Part shown: piece by piece, positions 7,417 to 17,094 of the stretch
Position numbering within the stretch: the stretch's first letter is position 1
Layout: every line of letters begins with the position of its first letter
Source: Blautia sp. Marseille-P3201T
GTDB lineage: Bacteria > Bacillota > Clostridia > Lachnospirales > Lachnospiraceae
Direction of reading: 5' to 3'
Length of the DNA stretch: 64,000 nucleotides
NCBI RefSeq assembly: GCF_900120295.1
Contig: NZ_LT635470.1
Span: 1,132,009 to 1,196,008 of the forward strand
Translations under genes and position numbers: made by a program
The notes under the pieces: generated by a model
Told to the model about the DNA's origin: nothing
The model's database searches: none
What the model saw: only the letters and a program-made list of their open reading frames with translations

Positions 7417-8844
7417 TCATACCTTCCTTTCAAATACTTTTCTTAGACTTGAAATTATAACATTTTTAAAAAGTAAATATGTAACCGCACTATACACAAC
7501 AATGTAAATCAAAAATCCTAACCATATATTTGAAATCGCACTTGATGCATAAAAAATCGTAATCATAAATAATAAATATATAAGATTTTTCCATCTTCTA
7601 TATCCTATTTCTTTAACAAAGTATTGTTCTATAAATACATACCATATAACCATTGTAATTATGGATGCAACTGATATAGATGCCGGTGTCTTAAAAGTGA
7701 CATACGCAATTCCATTTGCTAAAGCTGATATTCCCAATACAATTAAGCTCTTAAAAAAATAACGTAGATTTTTTCCCAATACTTTATAATAGTTGTGCAT
7801 TACAACCGTCACAGCGGAACTTATTGCAAGTCCTGGAAATATTATTCTAAAAATCACTAAGGAATCGTTATATTTAGGTAAAAACCATTTTACAAACCAG
7901 CATAAAGGAAAATATACTGCATTTGCAGCAAATACTAATAAAAGCATAAGTGCTATAAGTCTTGGATAATTCTCAACCATACTTTCCTTTGTAGATCTTT
8001 TTAATGTAGGATAAAGAACTGTTGCTATAGCAGATGTTGCTACTGTAACCAGTGAAAGCATGTTATAGGCAAAAGCATATACAGCATATGTTGAAGTATC
8101 AAATAAAATATTTACGAACTGTCTGTCTAATGTTAAAATCAGCGTAGCACATAGATTTGCAAATAATAATGGAAAACCTATTTTTATAAGATGAATGACT
8201 TCTCCTCTCATATCACTCATCCTTTCTGATTTTCCAAAGGAAATACTTCGATATGTATATACATACCATACGGTCAATAATACATTTACCAACACCAATG
8301 CAAAGACGTAAATCTGATATCCAATTTCGCTTTTTTGAGTATAATAATATCCAAACATAAGTAAAACAATAACTATGTTACTCGCCGATTGTAATACTTT
8401 TCTAATAGAATATTCACGAAACCGCTGCGTAAATTGTGATATTTGTTGATAATACCCCGTTACATTCACCGCTATCATATCTATTCCTAATAACAAAATA
8501 ATAAATTTAAAATCACCATTTTTTAGGAAAAAGCTAATTATTGCCAGTACAATAAATCCAATAAAATGTACAAACATATACCATTTGAAAAAGCTCCGGA
8601 ACTTTTCTTTATTCAATTGTTCAAAATTGTAACCACCATAATCAAGAACAATTCCATCAATAATTCCCAGACTAAAAAATCCAATATATGTTGTATACAA
8701 AGTAAATGTTTTATACAATCCATAACTATCTACGCTCAATATTTTAGGTATAAGGAAACCTATTACAATACCAGATAATATGGTCGTACAATTACTTAAA
8801 GTCACTCCTATAATGCTTGTTATTGTTTTCTTACTATTATTCAT
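7417..8844 (-). CDS. Polysaccharide repeat-unit flippase (Wzx/MATE superfamily)
   Basis: 475 residues with about 12-14 membrane helices, the size and pattern of oligosaccharide flippases (PST family). It starts ITSIIGVTLSNCTTILSG and has the typical central YAFAYNMLSLVTVATSAI segment. It should move undecaprenyl-pyrophosphate-linked repeat units across the membrane for polymerisation by the Wzy protein two genes upstream. The ATG at 8844 overlaps the acetyltransferase stop by 8 bases and has AAGGA upstream. Base composition is visibly more AT-rich than that of the rhamnose genes, as is usual for the variable part of capsule loci. Confidence 0.9.
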   Translation of the reverse strand: MNNSKKTITSIIGVTLSNCTTILSGIVIGFLIPKILSVDSYGLYKTFTLYTTYIGFFSLGIIDGIVLDYGGYNFEQLNKEKFRSFFKWYMFVHFIGFIVLAIISFFLKNGDFKFIILLLGIDMIAVNVTGYYQQISQFTQRFREYSIRKVLQSASNIVIVLLMFGYYYTQKSEIGYQIYVFALVLVNVLLTVWYVYTYRSISFGKSERMSDMRGEVIHLIKIGFPLLFANLCATLILTLDRQFVNILFDTSTYAVYAFAYNMLSLVTVATSAIATVLYPTLKRSTKESMVENYPRLIALMLLLVFAANAVYFPLCWFVKWFLPKYNDSLVIFRIIFPGLAISSAVTVVMHNYYKVLGKNLRYFFKSLIVLGISALANGIAYVTFKTPASISVASIITMVIWYVFIEQYFVKEIGYRRWKNLIYLLFMITIFYASSAISNIWLGFLIYIVVYSAVTYLLFKNVIISSLRKVFERKV

Positions 8845-9517
8845 CGGTATCCTTGTAAACTCCCATTTTAATTAATCTTTCTTTTATTTCATTTACAGGT
8901 GTCTCTTCAATTGAATAATTGAATAAATCCGGATTATTTTTTACCACACTAAAATCTATTTTAGAATAATCTATATTACGCATCACTTTAATCATTTCTG
9001 GACTAAATCTGTATTTAATAACTTTGGCTGGTACTCCGCCAACTATGGCATACTCTGGAACGTTTTTGGTTACTACTGCTCTGGTGGCAATAACTGCCCC
9101 CTGACCAACTGTAACTCCCGATAATATTGTAGCACCATAGCCAATCCAAACATCATCTTCTATAATTATTTTTCCTTTCGATAAACTGTCACTTAATACT
9201 TTTTGGTCTGGTGTATATCTCATAAACGGAAACGTTGATATATAACTCATATTATGTTCGCCTGCCAATAAAAAATTAACATCATCAGCTATTGAACAAT
9301 AATTCCCAATTTCCAGTCCAACCATATTTGATGGATCATGATCAAAATTATTAACATTTAATACTCCATAGCTTTCTTTTTCAACAGTAATGCAATCCAA
9401 ATTACATATTTTCCCTATAGAAGTATGATTATGTTTGTTTTCTTTTTTCCATTCCGCATTTAATCTCGACAATATAATTTCTTTCTTAATTTTTTTCAAT
9501 ATATATTTGGATTTCAT
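8837..9517 (-). CDS. Hexapeptide-repeat O-acetyltransferase (CatB/LbH family)
   Basis: 226 residues from the ATG at 9517 (MKSKYILKKIKKE), which has AAAGGA in the tail of the polymerase gene; a frame to 9550 would begin inside that gene. Left-handed beta-helix repeats are clear: IEDDVWIGYGATILSGVTVGQG, AVIATRAVVTKNVPEYAIVGG, then VPAKVIKYRF, the standard ending of xenobiotic/serine/Nod acetyltransferases. The probable catalytic His lies in AGEHNMSY. It likely acetylates a sugar in the repeat unit with acetyl-CoA. It sits 4 bases after the polymerase gene and overlaps the flippase gene, inside the capsule operon. Confidence 0.87.
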   Translation of the reverse strand: MKSKYILKKIKKEIILSRLNAEWKKENKHNHTSIGKICNLDCITVEKESYGVLNVNNFDHDPSNMVGLEIGNYCSIADDVNFLLAGEHNMSYISTFPFMRYTPDQKVLSDSLSKGKIIIEDDVWIGYGATILSGVTVGQGAVIATRAVVTKNVPEYAIVGGVPAKVIKYRFSPEMIKVMRNIDYSKIDFSVVKNNPDLFNYSIEETPVNEIKERLIKMGVYKDTDE

Positions 9518-9521
9518 ATAC

Positions 9522-10712
9522 TTACTTTTCCTTTCCATAATATATGCCAATAAATAACATTAATAATGTTGATATACTTAACCATCCATATATATCATAA
9601 AAAATAGCTGTAACATAACCGCCACCTAATATTGAAAGAATTAGCATTTCCTGTTCAGGATCACAAGCAGTTTTAAAATAATTTTTAACAATTTTAATTG
9701 CAAATAAAATTATCATTAACAGTCCAAGTAATCCATAATTATATAAGATCGTTAAATATTGGCAATCTGTTGTTGCAAAGGATGCTAAGGTAATCGTTGT
9801 CATTTCCATTACACTGTTAGCTGCTCCTTCACCATATCCAAAAAATATATGAATTGGATTTCCACCTATTAAACGCATAAAAATATACGCATAACTTCCT
9901 AGTCTTTGTGTAGCTGATGCACTTTCCATTGTTCCAGAAAATCTTGAAAAAATAAACTCATAAATTGTTTCAAACTGTGGTGTAAATGTGAAAACAATCC
10001 CAGCAGCAATACAAAATATTAAAAAAAAGATTTTTTTCTTATCAAGTTTATCAGAACTACTTTTAATAAGAAATAATACCACCATCAAAGCTAACGCTAT
10101 CCATGCAGATCTACTTCTAGTAGAAAGTAGTCCCATAATAATATATATATTAAATACTCCCCTTACCAATACAGATTTAAACAAATACAGCGTCATCCAA
10201 AACCCAAATATTAGTATACTTCCATATGTTATTGGATGTCCAAAAAAAGAATCCATCCTACTATTATAACCCCAACCAATTCCTGCAATATTTTGATAAA
10301 ATCCATATGCAACAGAAATCAGTATTAAAATATAAATAATATAATACATTTTTTTTCGGCTTTTCTCATCTGAATATTCTGAATAATAATACCCAACTAA
10401 AATTGTACAAAAAATTCTTAATGTCCTCCAAAGCATTTGGACAAGTGCATAATCACTTCCAATAAATCCGTTAAAAAAGGTACTTCCGATTGTTAGCATA
10501 CCATATAGTAATATTGGATAAATTTTCTTTTTTATCGTACAATGATTCTTAAACATGAAAAAGTAACAACATATACCCAGAATAGTATAGTAAAATATCA
10601 TATTTAAGCTTCCGTCGTAAAATGTTACTAAAACACTCATTATTAGCATAAAAATTATAAAAATATTTTGAATATTTTTTTCTATGGTGCTTTTTTTTAC
10701 CATCAATTGCAT
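9522..10712 (-). CDS. O-antigen/capsule polymerase (Wzy-like)
   Basis: 396 residues with about 10-11 membrane helices and the long polar loop typical of Wzy/O-antigen ligase proteins. Helpful segments are the loop FFGHPITYGSILIFGFWM and LSTRSRSAWIALALMVVL, matching the S-R-S-A-W/G motif of the Wzy_C family. It should join repeat units on the outer face of the membrane. The ATG at 10712 has AAAGGA upstream, one base after the GT2 gene. Sequence conservation in this family is low, so the call rests on topology, the motif and position between the glycosyltransferases and the flippase. Confidence 0.85.
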   Translation of the reverse strand: MQLMVKKSTIEKNIQNIFIIFMLIMSVLVTFYDGSLNMIFYYTILGICCYFFMFKNHCTIKKKIYPILLYGMLTIGSTFFNGFIGSDYALVQMLWRTLRIFCTILVGYYYSEYSDEKSRKKMYYIIYILILISVAYGFYQNIAGIGWGYNSRMDSFFGHPITYGSILIFGFWMTLYLFKSVLVRGVFNIYIIMGLLSTRSRSAWIALALMVVLFLIKSSSDKLDKKKIFFLIFCIAAGIVFTFTPQFETIYEFIFSRFSGTMESASATQRLGSYAYIFMRLIGGNPIHIFFGYGEGAANSVMEMTTITLASFATTDCQYLTILYNYGLLGLLMIILFAIKIVKNYFKTACDPEQEMLILSILGGGYVTAIFYDIYGWLSISTLLMLFIGIYYGKEK

Positions 10713-10713
10713 T

Positions 10714-11571
10714 TTAGATTTCCTTTCTTTTTCCCATGTATCCTTTCTTATAATCTAACAGAGCTTGAAATGTAATAGCCTCATTGGAATTTTTTATTAT
10801 TCCCTCTATTCCACGAACAATTCTCGTAAATAAAGTATATATCCAACATCTTTTTTCAAAATTATACTTCTTCATTATGTAAAAACGATTTCTGACATTA
10901 TAATAAATGCTAAGTTCTGACTTTCTCCCTGCTGTTCTACCTACTTTATGATATACAACAGCATCCTTATTATAAAAAATCTTGAATCCATTTTGGAGTA
11001 TTCTAATTGAATAATCCATATCCTCATAATACATAAAATATTCTTCTGCCCAGTATCCTACTTTTCCAATAACCTTTCGTGGCATCAATAGACAACAGCC
11101 CGATGCATAATTACAGTATTTACTTTCTTTGTCATTTCCATTACTCACTGTACATCTTGAATAATTTATTCTTCCATCCGCATACCATATCTCATTGGGT
11201 TCTGAATAAAAGTAAATGGATGGCGTTACTACTATGTTATCATCTGCAACATTTACCATCTTTTCCAAGAAATCAGGCTTAACTTCTGTATCGTTATTTA
11301 ACAACATAATATAATCTGCTCCATGATCCATAGCATAACGAATACCTATATTATTTCCTGCCGAAAATCCATTATTTTCTTCAGCCAACTTTACTATGCA
11401 ATCTGGATTTTCTTCTTTTAATCTCTCATAAGATCCATCATCAGAACAATTATCGACTACAATAATATGATAATTTTGATAACTAACTTTTCTAAGACTG
11501 TTTATACACGCTGTTGTATCTTCATATCCTTTATAATTCAGAAGAATTATAAATACCGATTTTTCTTTCAT
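10714..11571 (-). CDS. Glycosyltransferase family 2 (rhamnosyltransferase-like)
   Basis: 285 residues. The GT2 fold is clear: VFIILLNYKGYEDTTACINSL at the start, IIVVDNCSDDGS, then NNDTEVKPDFLEKM (the D-x-D region), and GYWAEEYFMYYEDMDYSIRI, which supplies the ED of the acceptor site. The C-terminal KVGRTAGRKSELSIYYNVRNR matches the WbbL/rhamnosyltransferase subgroup. Together with dTDP-rhamnose synthesis in the same operon this suggests transfer of L-rhamnose, though the donor is not proven. Its ATG overlaps the stop of the preceding GT4 gene by 4 bases (ATGA), a classic coupled arrangement. Confidence 0.9.
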   Translation of the reverse strand: MKEKSVFIILLNYKGYEDTTACINSLRKVSYQNYHIIVVDNCSDDGSYERLKEENPDCIVKLAEENNGFSAGNNIGIRYAMDHGADYIMLLNNDTEVKPDFLEKMVNVADDNIVVTPSIYFYSEPNEIWYADGRINYSRCTVSNGNDKESKYCNYASGCCLLMPRKVIGKVGYWAEEYFMYYEDMDYSIRILQNGFKIFYNKDAVVYHKVGRTAGRKSELSIYYNVRNRFYIMKKYNFEKRCWIYTLFTRIVRGIEGIIKNSNEAITFQALLDYKKGYMGKRKEI

Positions 11572-12659
11572 TTTTTATTTTCTATCTCCTCGTATAACTT
11601 GACATATTCATCCGCTATATCATCCCAATCAAAATTCTTTAAATATTCGTCTGCTAACCTATTGTGTTTCTCATAATCATATTTTCCATTTACAATCACC
11701 ATCATCTGTTCAACCAACGAATCTATACTTTCTAAAGAAAAGAAAAGGCCATAATTTTTTGATATTTCACGATTTGTTGGAATGTCACTTAAAATAATTG
11801 GTGTATGACAATACATACATTCTAATTGTGTTGAACCAAATCCCTCATATACTGTAGGAAAAATATATGCTGCTGCCCTACAATATAATCGGCTACAATC
11901 ATCATTTGATGTATACCCTGTAAATATAATATCCTGTGAGAATTTAGATTCTTGTGCTACTTTAAAAAATTCTTCATATCCAAAACCTGGCCTACCTGCA
12001 AGCACTAACTTATAATTATGTGCCTCTTTTGTTTTTTCTTTTAACTTTATAAAAGAGTCAATTATTAAACCTACATTTTTTCTTTTTTCAATCGTTCCAA
12101 CAAATAAGAAAAACGGATTATTTTCCACATTTTTCAAATTTTCATTATCAAATTGATCCATATTATCTATTTTCTTTATATTATCATAATTTCCCGGATA
12201 TATTGGCGTTACTTTTTGTGAATATCTTGGAAAATATTCTGTCATTTCTTTTTTGACAGAATTTGAAACAGTTACTATAGCATCAGCATTTTTCATAATT
12301 CTTTTTATTTTTAATCTTGATGTTAATGCCGTAAAAAAAGACATTGTTTCCGGATGAATAAAAGATGTTAAATCATGAACCGTAACCACATATTTTACAC
12401 CTTTTACTTTTTTCATAGGTAAAAATTGCCCTGCGAAATGAACAATATCATACCCTTCTATTTTTCTTCTAAATTGAGAACTATTTATGTATCTCATATA
12501 TTGTAATCTTTTTAACTTTCGATTTTTAGATGTTGCCTTATAATCACTCAATTCAACATTACATCCTCTATTTTTTAAAGATTTATATAAATACAGACAA
12601 TAATTTCCAATGCCTGTTCCTAATTGTATTCTCAGTCCATCATCTATCAATACTTTCAT
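11568..12659 (-). CDS. Glycosyltransferase family 4
   Basis: 363 residues in two Rossmann domains. The N-terminal domain opens MKVLIDDGLRIQLGTGIGNY with a donor/acceptor glycine loop. The C-terminal domain shows FFLFVGTIEKRKNVGLII, VLAGRPGFGYEEF, IFTGYTSNDDCSRLYCRA and AAYIFPTVYEGFGSTQLECM, the E-x7-E catalytic block of GT4 (mannosyl/glucosyl-type retaining) enzymes. It should add one sugar of the repeat unit at the inner membrane face. It follows the pyruvyl transferase gene by 6 bases and is coupled to the GT2 gene. Sugar specificity cannot be told. Confidence 0.9.
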   Translation of the reverse strand: MKVLIDDGLRIQLGTGIGNYCLYLYKSLKNRGCNVELSDYKATSKNRKLKRLQYMRYINSSQFRRKIEGYDIVHFAGQFLPMKKVKGVKYVVTVHDLTSFIHPETMSFFTALTSRLKIKRIMKNADAIVTVSNSVKKEMTEYFPRYSQKVTPIYPGNYDNIKKIDNMDQFDNENLKNVENNPFFLFVGTIEKRKNVGLIIDSFIKLKEKTKEAHNYKLVLAGRPGFGYEEFFKVAQESKFSQDIIFTGYTSNDDCSRLYCRAAAYIFPTVYEGFGSTQLECMYCHTPIILSDIPTNREISKNYGLFFSLESIDSLVEQMMVIVNGKYDYEKHNRLADEYLKNFDWDDIADEYVKLYEEIENKK

Positions 12660-12665
12660 AAATCA

Positions 12666-13781
12666 TTACTCCATATATTCTTTTAAAATATAATAGTTTT
12701 CTAAAGATTCTTTTTTTAATATATCACTTTGTTTTACTAACTTTTCACGAATCTCTTTTTCATCTTTAATCATCATACATATTTTTTTCATCACGTTTTT
12801 TGAATCTAAATTAATATATTTTTTTTGGATTCCATTATTATCACCAAAATCAATATTATATTCTTTCATGTTTATGCGAGCCATTAATTTACTACTCTTA
12901 TCACCATACGATATTGAACACATCGGAATATCATATATTGTTGACAGCACAATAGCATGAAATCTCATACATAAAGAAAATTGACCCTTAGCAATTTCAT
13001 CAGTAATTTTATCTATATCTTTCGAATATTCTATACTATGACAATGTTTAGAATTCACTTTGCCGCAAATCATATCATCAAATTTTTGATCTTTTGTGTT
13101 TGTAAATGGAATCAAATATACTTCATACCCCATACTAATGATTTGTTGGACAATTTCAACAATTTCTTTTTCAAATACTTCTTTATCCAAATCTGGAAAT
13201 ATATCAAATATATCCGCCAAAAAAATATTGAATCTTTTATTCTCTTTCTGTAATTTTTTTACAAAACGTGAAAACACAATATCCGCTGTTGGCTGAATGT
13301 ATTTTTCACTTTTAATAGGCTTGATTTCATCATCTTCTCTTAATTTTAATTCTCTAATTGTAAAACTATCTACCATTCGAGTTAAAATTTCCAGCCAAAA
13401 ACGGTTACTTTTTCTCAAGAGATTTTTTTCTTCAACCCCAACGCCAAGACATATACACTTCTTTTTTTTGATTTTCATTATAAATGCAATCATTGAATAA
13501 AACATTAGTCTTGAGGCTGTCCATGAGGGAAAAATTCCTCCACCTCCTATAATAAACAGATCAGCCTCATTCCACGCAAATTTCAATGCCGCTGATATTG
13601 TTCTTTTTTCTTGTCTTTTTATATTATTTTTTTTTAGTATCTGTTCCTCCTGATCTTTTTTTATAAATACACTTACTTCTGCTGTTTTATCTATGTCACG
13701 AATCCATGATAACATTGTATCAAGAATCAAATCATCTCCAAGGTTATCAAAACCATAATATCCCCATATTCCTATTTTCAT
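12666..13781 (-). CDS. Polysaccharide pyruvyl transferase (CsaB/WcaK family)
   Basis: 371 residues from the ATG at 13781 (MKIGIWGYYGFDNLGDD), the usual start of the family; in-frame ATG or TTG codons 4-15 codons further upstream cannot be excluded, and ribosome sites there are no better. GGGGIFPSW, IKKKKCICLGVGVE, then the C-terminal SLCMRFHAIVLSTIYDIPMCSISYG (R-x-H block) mark the polysaccharide pyruvyl transferase fold. These enzymes add a ketal-linked pyruvate from phosphoenolpyruvate to a sugar hydroxyl, giving an acidic polymer. Located between two glycosyltransferases in the capsule operon. Confidence 0.85.
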   Translation of the reverse strand: MKIGIWGYYGFDNLGDDLILDTMLSWIRDIDKTAEVSVFIKKDQEEQILKKNNIKRQEKRTISAALKFAWNEADLFIIGGGGIFPSWTASRLMFYSMIAFIMKIKKKKCICLGVGVEEKNLLRKSNRFWLEILTRMVDSFTIRELKLREDDEIKPIKSEKYIQPTADIVFSRFVKKLQKENKRFNIFLADIFDIFPDLDKEVFEKEIVEIVQQIISMGYEVYLIPFTNTKDQKFDDMICGKVNSKHCHSIEYSKDIDKITDEIAKGQFSLCMRFHAIVLSTIYDIPMCSISYGDKSSKLMARINMKEYNIDFGDNNGIQKKYINLDSKNVMKKICMMIKDEKEIREKLVKQSDILKKESLENYYILKEYME

Positions 13782-13846
13782 ATTTCTATACATACCCTTG
13801 CTTCCCAAATATGTAATTCCTTTCATGCTTTACTTTATGATTAACG

Positions 13847-15109
13847 TTATTTTATCGTTTTTAACAATTTGTCAAATTTATTTTTCGTTACATTCCATGT
13901 ATAATTTTGATTTATAAATTTATTCCCACTTTCACCGATATAATGTCTAAAAGCATCATCTTCTAATAGCTTTACAACCGATTCTGCAAACTCATCACTA
14001 TTATCAACCATAATCCACTCTTGCATATTCTCTGCATCGATATTTTCTGCACCTATTGTTGTTGTAATAGTCGCTATTCCCATTGCCATAGCCTCAAGAT
14101 TTTTTGTTTTAATTCCACTACCAAACGTCATGGGACATACAAATACCTTACATTTTTCCAGATAATCTCGTACATCATCTACTCTTCCAGTAAAATGTAC
14201 ATGATCTGATTCAAGTTTTCTCAAATCTTCTGAAGCTCCACCACCTATAACTAAAAACTTAGCCTCTGGTCTTTCCTTTACTATTTGCGGTAAAATATCC
14301 GCAATAAAATGTCTAACTGCATTTTCATTATGTGCTACACTCATTGCCCCTAAAAAACCGATATAATTTTCTTCAGAAAAATTTTCTCTGTACGAAAAAT
14401 AATTAACATCTACCCCAATAGGAATAGCGTATGCTTTATCTTCATGTAATTCTTTATTAAGTGCATCAACCTCTTTTTGAGCCACTAAAACAGTCTTATC
14501 ACACTGCTTTGCAATTTCCAACTCATATTTTTTTAGCAATTTAATTTCATTTTTTACCACATAAACCTTCAATGGTTTCCATAACATAATCTTCTGAATA
14601 ATTTCAGGAACAGTATTTAAAAAAGCTCCATATGGATTTATACCTGAAATATCATAATCAAGCTGTCGTTGATAACGTAATGAAATACGATCATCTAAAT
14701 CTGCAATACGGTATATCGGATAATTCTTAATATATTCTGTACTTCTGACCATATCACCAATAATTATATCCGGTTGTTCTTCCTTCACTATTTTATCAAT
14801 CACAACCTTAGCATTTGGATTCCAATATAATGAAACCTGCATTGGCTTTTTCTTCAATAATACAGAATCCACAAAAATATTTTTAATCTTTGTCGTTGCT
14901 GATGGTTTTGGCAATATTTCCAGTCTATCAATAAATTCTGGTCTTAATTGAGGGTCATCTCCTTTTTCAAGAAAAGCTGCAACTATTAGTCTATATCCCA
15001 ATTCTTCAGATAATATCCGGCAATAATGATATAAGGAAGTTTTTCTACCCGAAGTTGCCGGAAATGGCAACCTCGGCATAACAAATAATATTTTTTTTGT
15101 TTTATTCAT
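13847..15109 (-). CDS. Glycosyltransferase family 4
   Basis: 420 residues. The N-terminus, KKILFVMPRLPFPATSGRKT, is typical of GT4 enzymes of exopolysaccharide clusters. The C-terminal domain has IGFLGAMSVAHNENAVRHF, FLVIGGGASEDL, VHFTGRVDDVRDYL, and VCPMTFGSGIKTKNLEAMAM, where K-x-LEAMA supplies the nucleotide-sugar binding/catalytic Glu region. It begins 5 bases after the gmhA stop, immediately behind the heptose genes, so a heptosyl transferase is a reasonable guess but only a guess. Confidence 0.88.
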   Translation of the reverse strand: MNKTKKILFVMPRLPFPATSGRKTSLYHYCRILSEELGYRLIVAAFLEKGDDPQLRPEFIDRLEILPKPSATTKIKNIFVDSVLLKKKPMQVSLYWNPNAKVVIDKIVKEEQPDIIIGDMVRSTEYIKNYPIYRIADLDDRISLRYQRQLDYDISGINPYGAFLNTVPEIIQKIMLWKPLKVYVVKNEIKLLKKYELEIAKQCDKTVLVAQKEVDALNKELHEDKAYAIPIGVDVNYFSYRENFSEENYIGFLGAMSVAHNENAVRHFIADILPQIVKERPEAKFLVIGGGASEDLRKLESDHVHFTGRVDDVRDYLEKCKVFVCPMTFGSGIKTKNLEAMAMGIATITTTIGAENIDAENMQEWIMVDNSDEFAESVVKLLEDDAFRHYIGESGNKFINQNYTWNVTKNKFDKLLKTIK

Positions 15110-15114
15110 TTTGT

Positions 15115-15771
15115 TTACGCTCCAAAAAATTTATCTTCAAGCATAAGACACCAACAATGATAAATTGGCAAATGTAATTCTTGAACCATATATGTTTCTG
15201 TTGCTGGAGCTTTCACAGCCACATCCGCTACCTTGGCTAATTCGCCACCTTTTTCTCCCGTAAGTCCAACAACTTTAATTCCTAATGCACGTGCAACTAC
15301 AGTAGCAGGCAACACATTTTTACTATTTCCAGATGTGGAAATTCCTAAGAATACATCTCCTTCTTTTCCAAATCCAAATAACTGCTGTGCAAATACACCT
15401 AAACCATCAACATCATTAATATATGCTGTAGTTAACGCTTCATGTGCTACTAATGGAATCGCCATCAGCGAACACTCCAGATTATTTGCAAGTTGTGATC
15501 CTCTCTCTGGATCAATCTCAATAAGTTTATCTGCAAATTCTTTTTTTACCGGACGAGGAGTTTTAAATCTTTTCATTAATTCACCAGCTATATGCTCTGA
15601 ATCCGCTGCTGACCCTCCATTTCCTGCAATCAACAGTTTCCCACCGTTTTCATAACATTCTTCCATAACTAAATATGCGTCAATAATAGACTGTTCAATA
15701 CTCTTTAATACAGGGTATCTTTCTACTAATAAATCAATGTGTTTCTGTAATCTTTCTTCTAGTTTTCTCAT
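15115..15771 (-). CDS. gmhA: Sedoheptulose-7-phosphate isomerase
   Basis: 218 residues, a single SIS domain. Signature segments are LLIAGNGGSAADSEHIAGELMKRF (phosphate loop; Glu and His of the active site), FLGISTSGNSKNV and a C-terminal QELHLPIYHCWC that supplies the second active-site His. It converts sedoheptulose 7-phosphate to D-glycero-D-manno-heptose 7-phosphate, the first step of heptose synthesis. It lies 23 bases behind the hddC-gmhB fusion and completes the pathway with hddA. Slightly longer than Gram-negative GmhA (about 190 residues); the additional loop around FADKLIEIDPERG is seen in homologues from Gram-positive bacteria. Confidence 0.92.
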   Translation of the reverse strand: MRKLEERLQKHIDLLVERYPVLKSIEQSIIDAYLVMEECYENGGKLLIAGNGGSAADSEHIAGELMKRFKTPRPVKKEFADKLIEIDPERGSQLANNLECSLMAIPLVAHEALTTAYINDVDGLGVFAQQLFGFGKEGDVFLGISTSGNSKNVLPATVVARALGIKVVGLTGEKGGELAKVADVAVKAPATETYMVQELHLPIYHCWCLMLEDKFFGA

Positions 15772-15794
15772 TGCTTTAAAACTCCTTTTTCCAA

Positions 15795-17081
15795 TTACAA
15801 CATTTTATCTACAAACTCTTTTAATGATGAAACAGTATAATCCTGTTGATAATCTTGACTACCAATTAATACTGTTTTACATCCAGCATTTTTTCCTGCC
15901 AGAACATCATTTTCACCATCACCTATCATCCAAGATTTCTCTAAATCTATGTTAAAATCTTCTGCTGCTTTTATCAGCATACCAGGCTTCGGTTTTCTAC
16001 ATTCACACTCTACCTTTAATTCAGGCCTTTCACCTTCATATCCTTTGTGTGGATGATGTGGGCAATAATATAATCCATCTATATACGCACCATCTTTGCC
16101 TAATAAAGTTTCCATTTTGTTGTGGATTTTCTCCAATTCCTCAAAACTTACTTCCCCACGAGCAATCACTGGTTGATTTGTCACTACAACCGTCAAATAT
16201 CCCGATTCATTTATTTTTTTAATTGCTTCCGATACACCATCAAGTAATTCAAACTCATCTATATTTCTCAAAAATCCAACATATTTGTTAATTGTTCCAT
16301 CTCTATCAAGAAAAATAGCCTTCTGTTTATTTTTTAAGTTTTTTCCCTGAACATTTCCGGCTTTAAAATCTTCACACACTGCATAGTATCTATCTGGTGT
16401 TCCCATATCTTTTACATATTCAGGGCTATCATAACAAAACATCTTACCAGTTCCAGATAAAGGTTTTAAAAGCTGTCTATCCAAATCAATTTTAGGAGTG
16501 TCAATTTCTTGTTTCAAAATTTCTGGTGAAATTACATGAAGACCAGCATTGACTCTGTTTTTATAATAAGTTGGTCTCTCATCTTCTTTTGCCAGCCACT
16601 TCTGTACAGTCCCATTTTCATCTGCTATAATCAGACCACTATCATACGGATGACTATTAGGATGTGTAAATAACGTAACCATTCCACCATGAGATTTATG
16701 GAATTCAACAAATCTGTTAAAATCCACATCAAACATTGCATCAGCATTTAAAAGAAGAAAGTCTTCTGTCAACTTGTCTTTGATTTTAAATAAAGCACCA
16801 GCATTTCCTAAAGGTTCTTTTTCAAAATAATACTCAATGTTTACACCAAAACTCTTACCTGTTACCGGAGAAATACTGCTTCCATCACCAAAATAGTCCA
16901 TTATTATATTACCCAGATGACTTACGGTAAGAATAATGTCTTTGAAACCCTGATCTCGTAAGCATTCAATCTCATGTTCCAAAACAGGTTTGCCTTCAAT
17001 TTTTATCATAGGTTTTGGAATGTCACTGGCAACTGAAGAAATTCTTGTTCCCTTTCCGCCAGCCATAATTACAACTTTCAT
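15795..17081 (-). CDS. hddC-gmhB: Fusion: heptose-1-phosphate guanylyltransferase and heptose-1,7-bisphosphate phosphatase
   Basis: 428 residues made of two enzymes that are usually separate. Residues 1 to about 235 are a nucleotidyltransferase: MKVVIMAGGKGTRISS (sugar-nucleotide pyrophosphorylase G-G-x-G-T-R), KPMIKIEGKPVLEH and FLLLNADAMFDV, as in HddC. Residues about 250-428 are a HAD-IIIA phosphatase: AIFLDRDGTINKYVG (DxD nucleophile), VVVTNQPVIARG, a zinc-loop CPHHPHKG with CECRKPKPGM, and MIGDGENDVLAGKNAG, as in GmhB. Together they remove the 7-phosphate from heptose 1,7-bisphosphate and activate heptose 1-phosphate with GTP. It is flanked by hddA (13 bases) and gmhA (23 bases). Confidence 0.9.
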   Translation of the reverse strand: MKVVIMAGGKGTRISSVASDIPKPMIKIEGKPVLEHEIECLRDQGFKDIILTVSHLGNIIMDYFGDGSSISPVTGKSFGVNIEYYFEKEPLGNAGALFKIKDKLTEDFLLLNADAMFDVDFNRFVEFHKSHGGMVTLFTHPNSHPYDSGLIIADENGTVQKWLAKEDERPTYYKNRVNAGLHVISPEILKQEIDTPKIDLDRQLLKPLSGTGKMFCYDSPEYVKDMGTPDRYYAVCEDFKAGNVQGKNLKNKQKAIFLDRDGTINKYVGFLRNIDEFELLDGVSEAIKKINESGYLTVVVTNQPVIARGEVSFEELEKIHNKMETLLGKDGAYIDGLYYCPHHPHKGYEGERPELKVECECRKPKPGMLIKAAEDFNIDLEKSWMIGDGENDVLAGKNAGCKTVLIGSQDYQQDYTVSSLKEFVDKML

Positions 17082-17094
17082 GTTATGTTTCTCC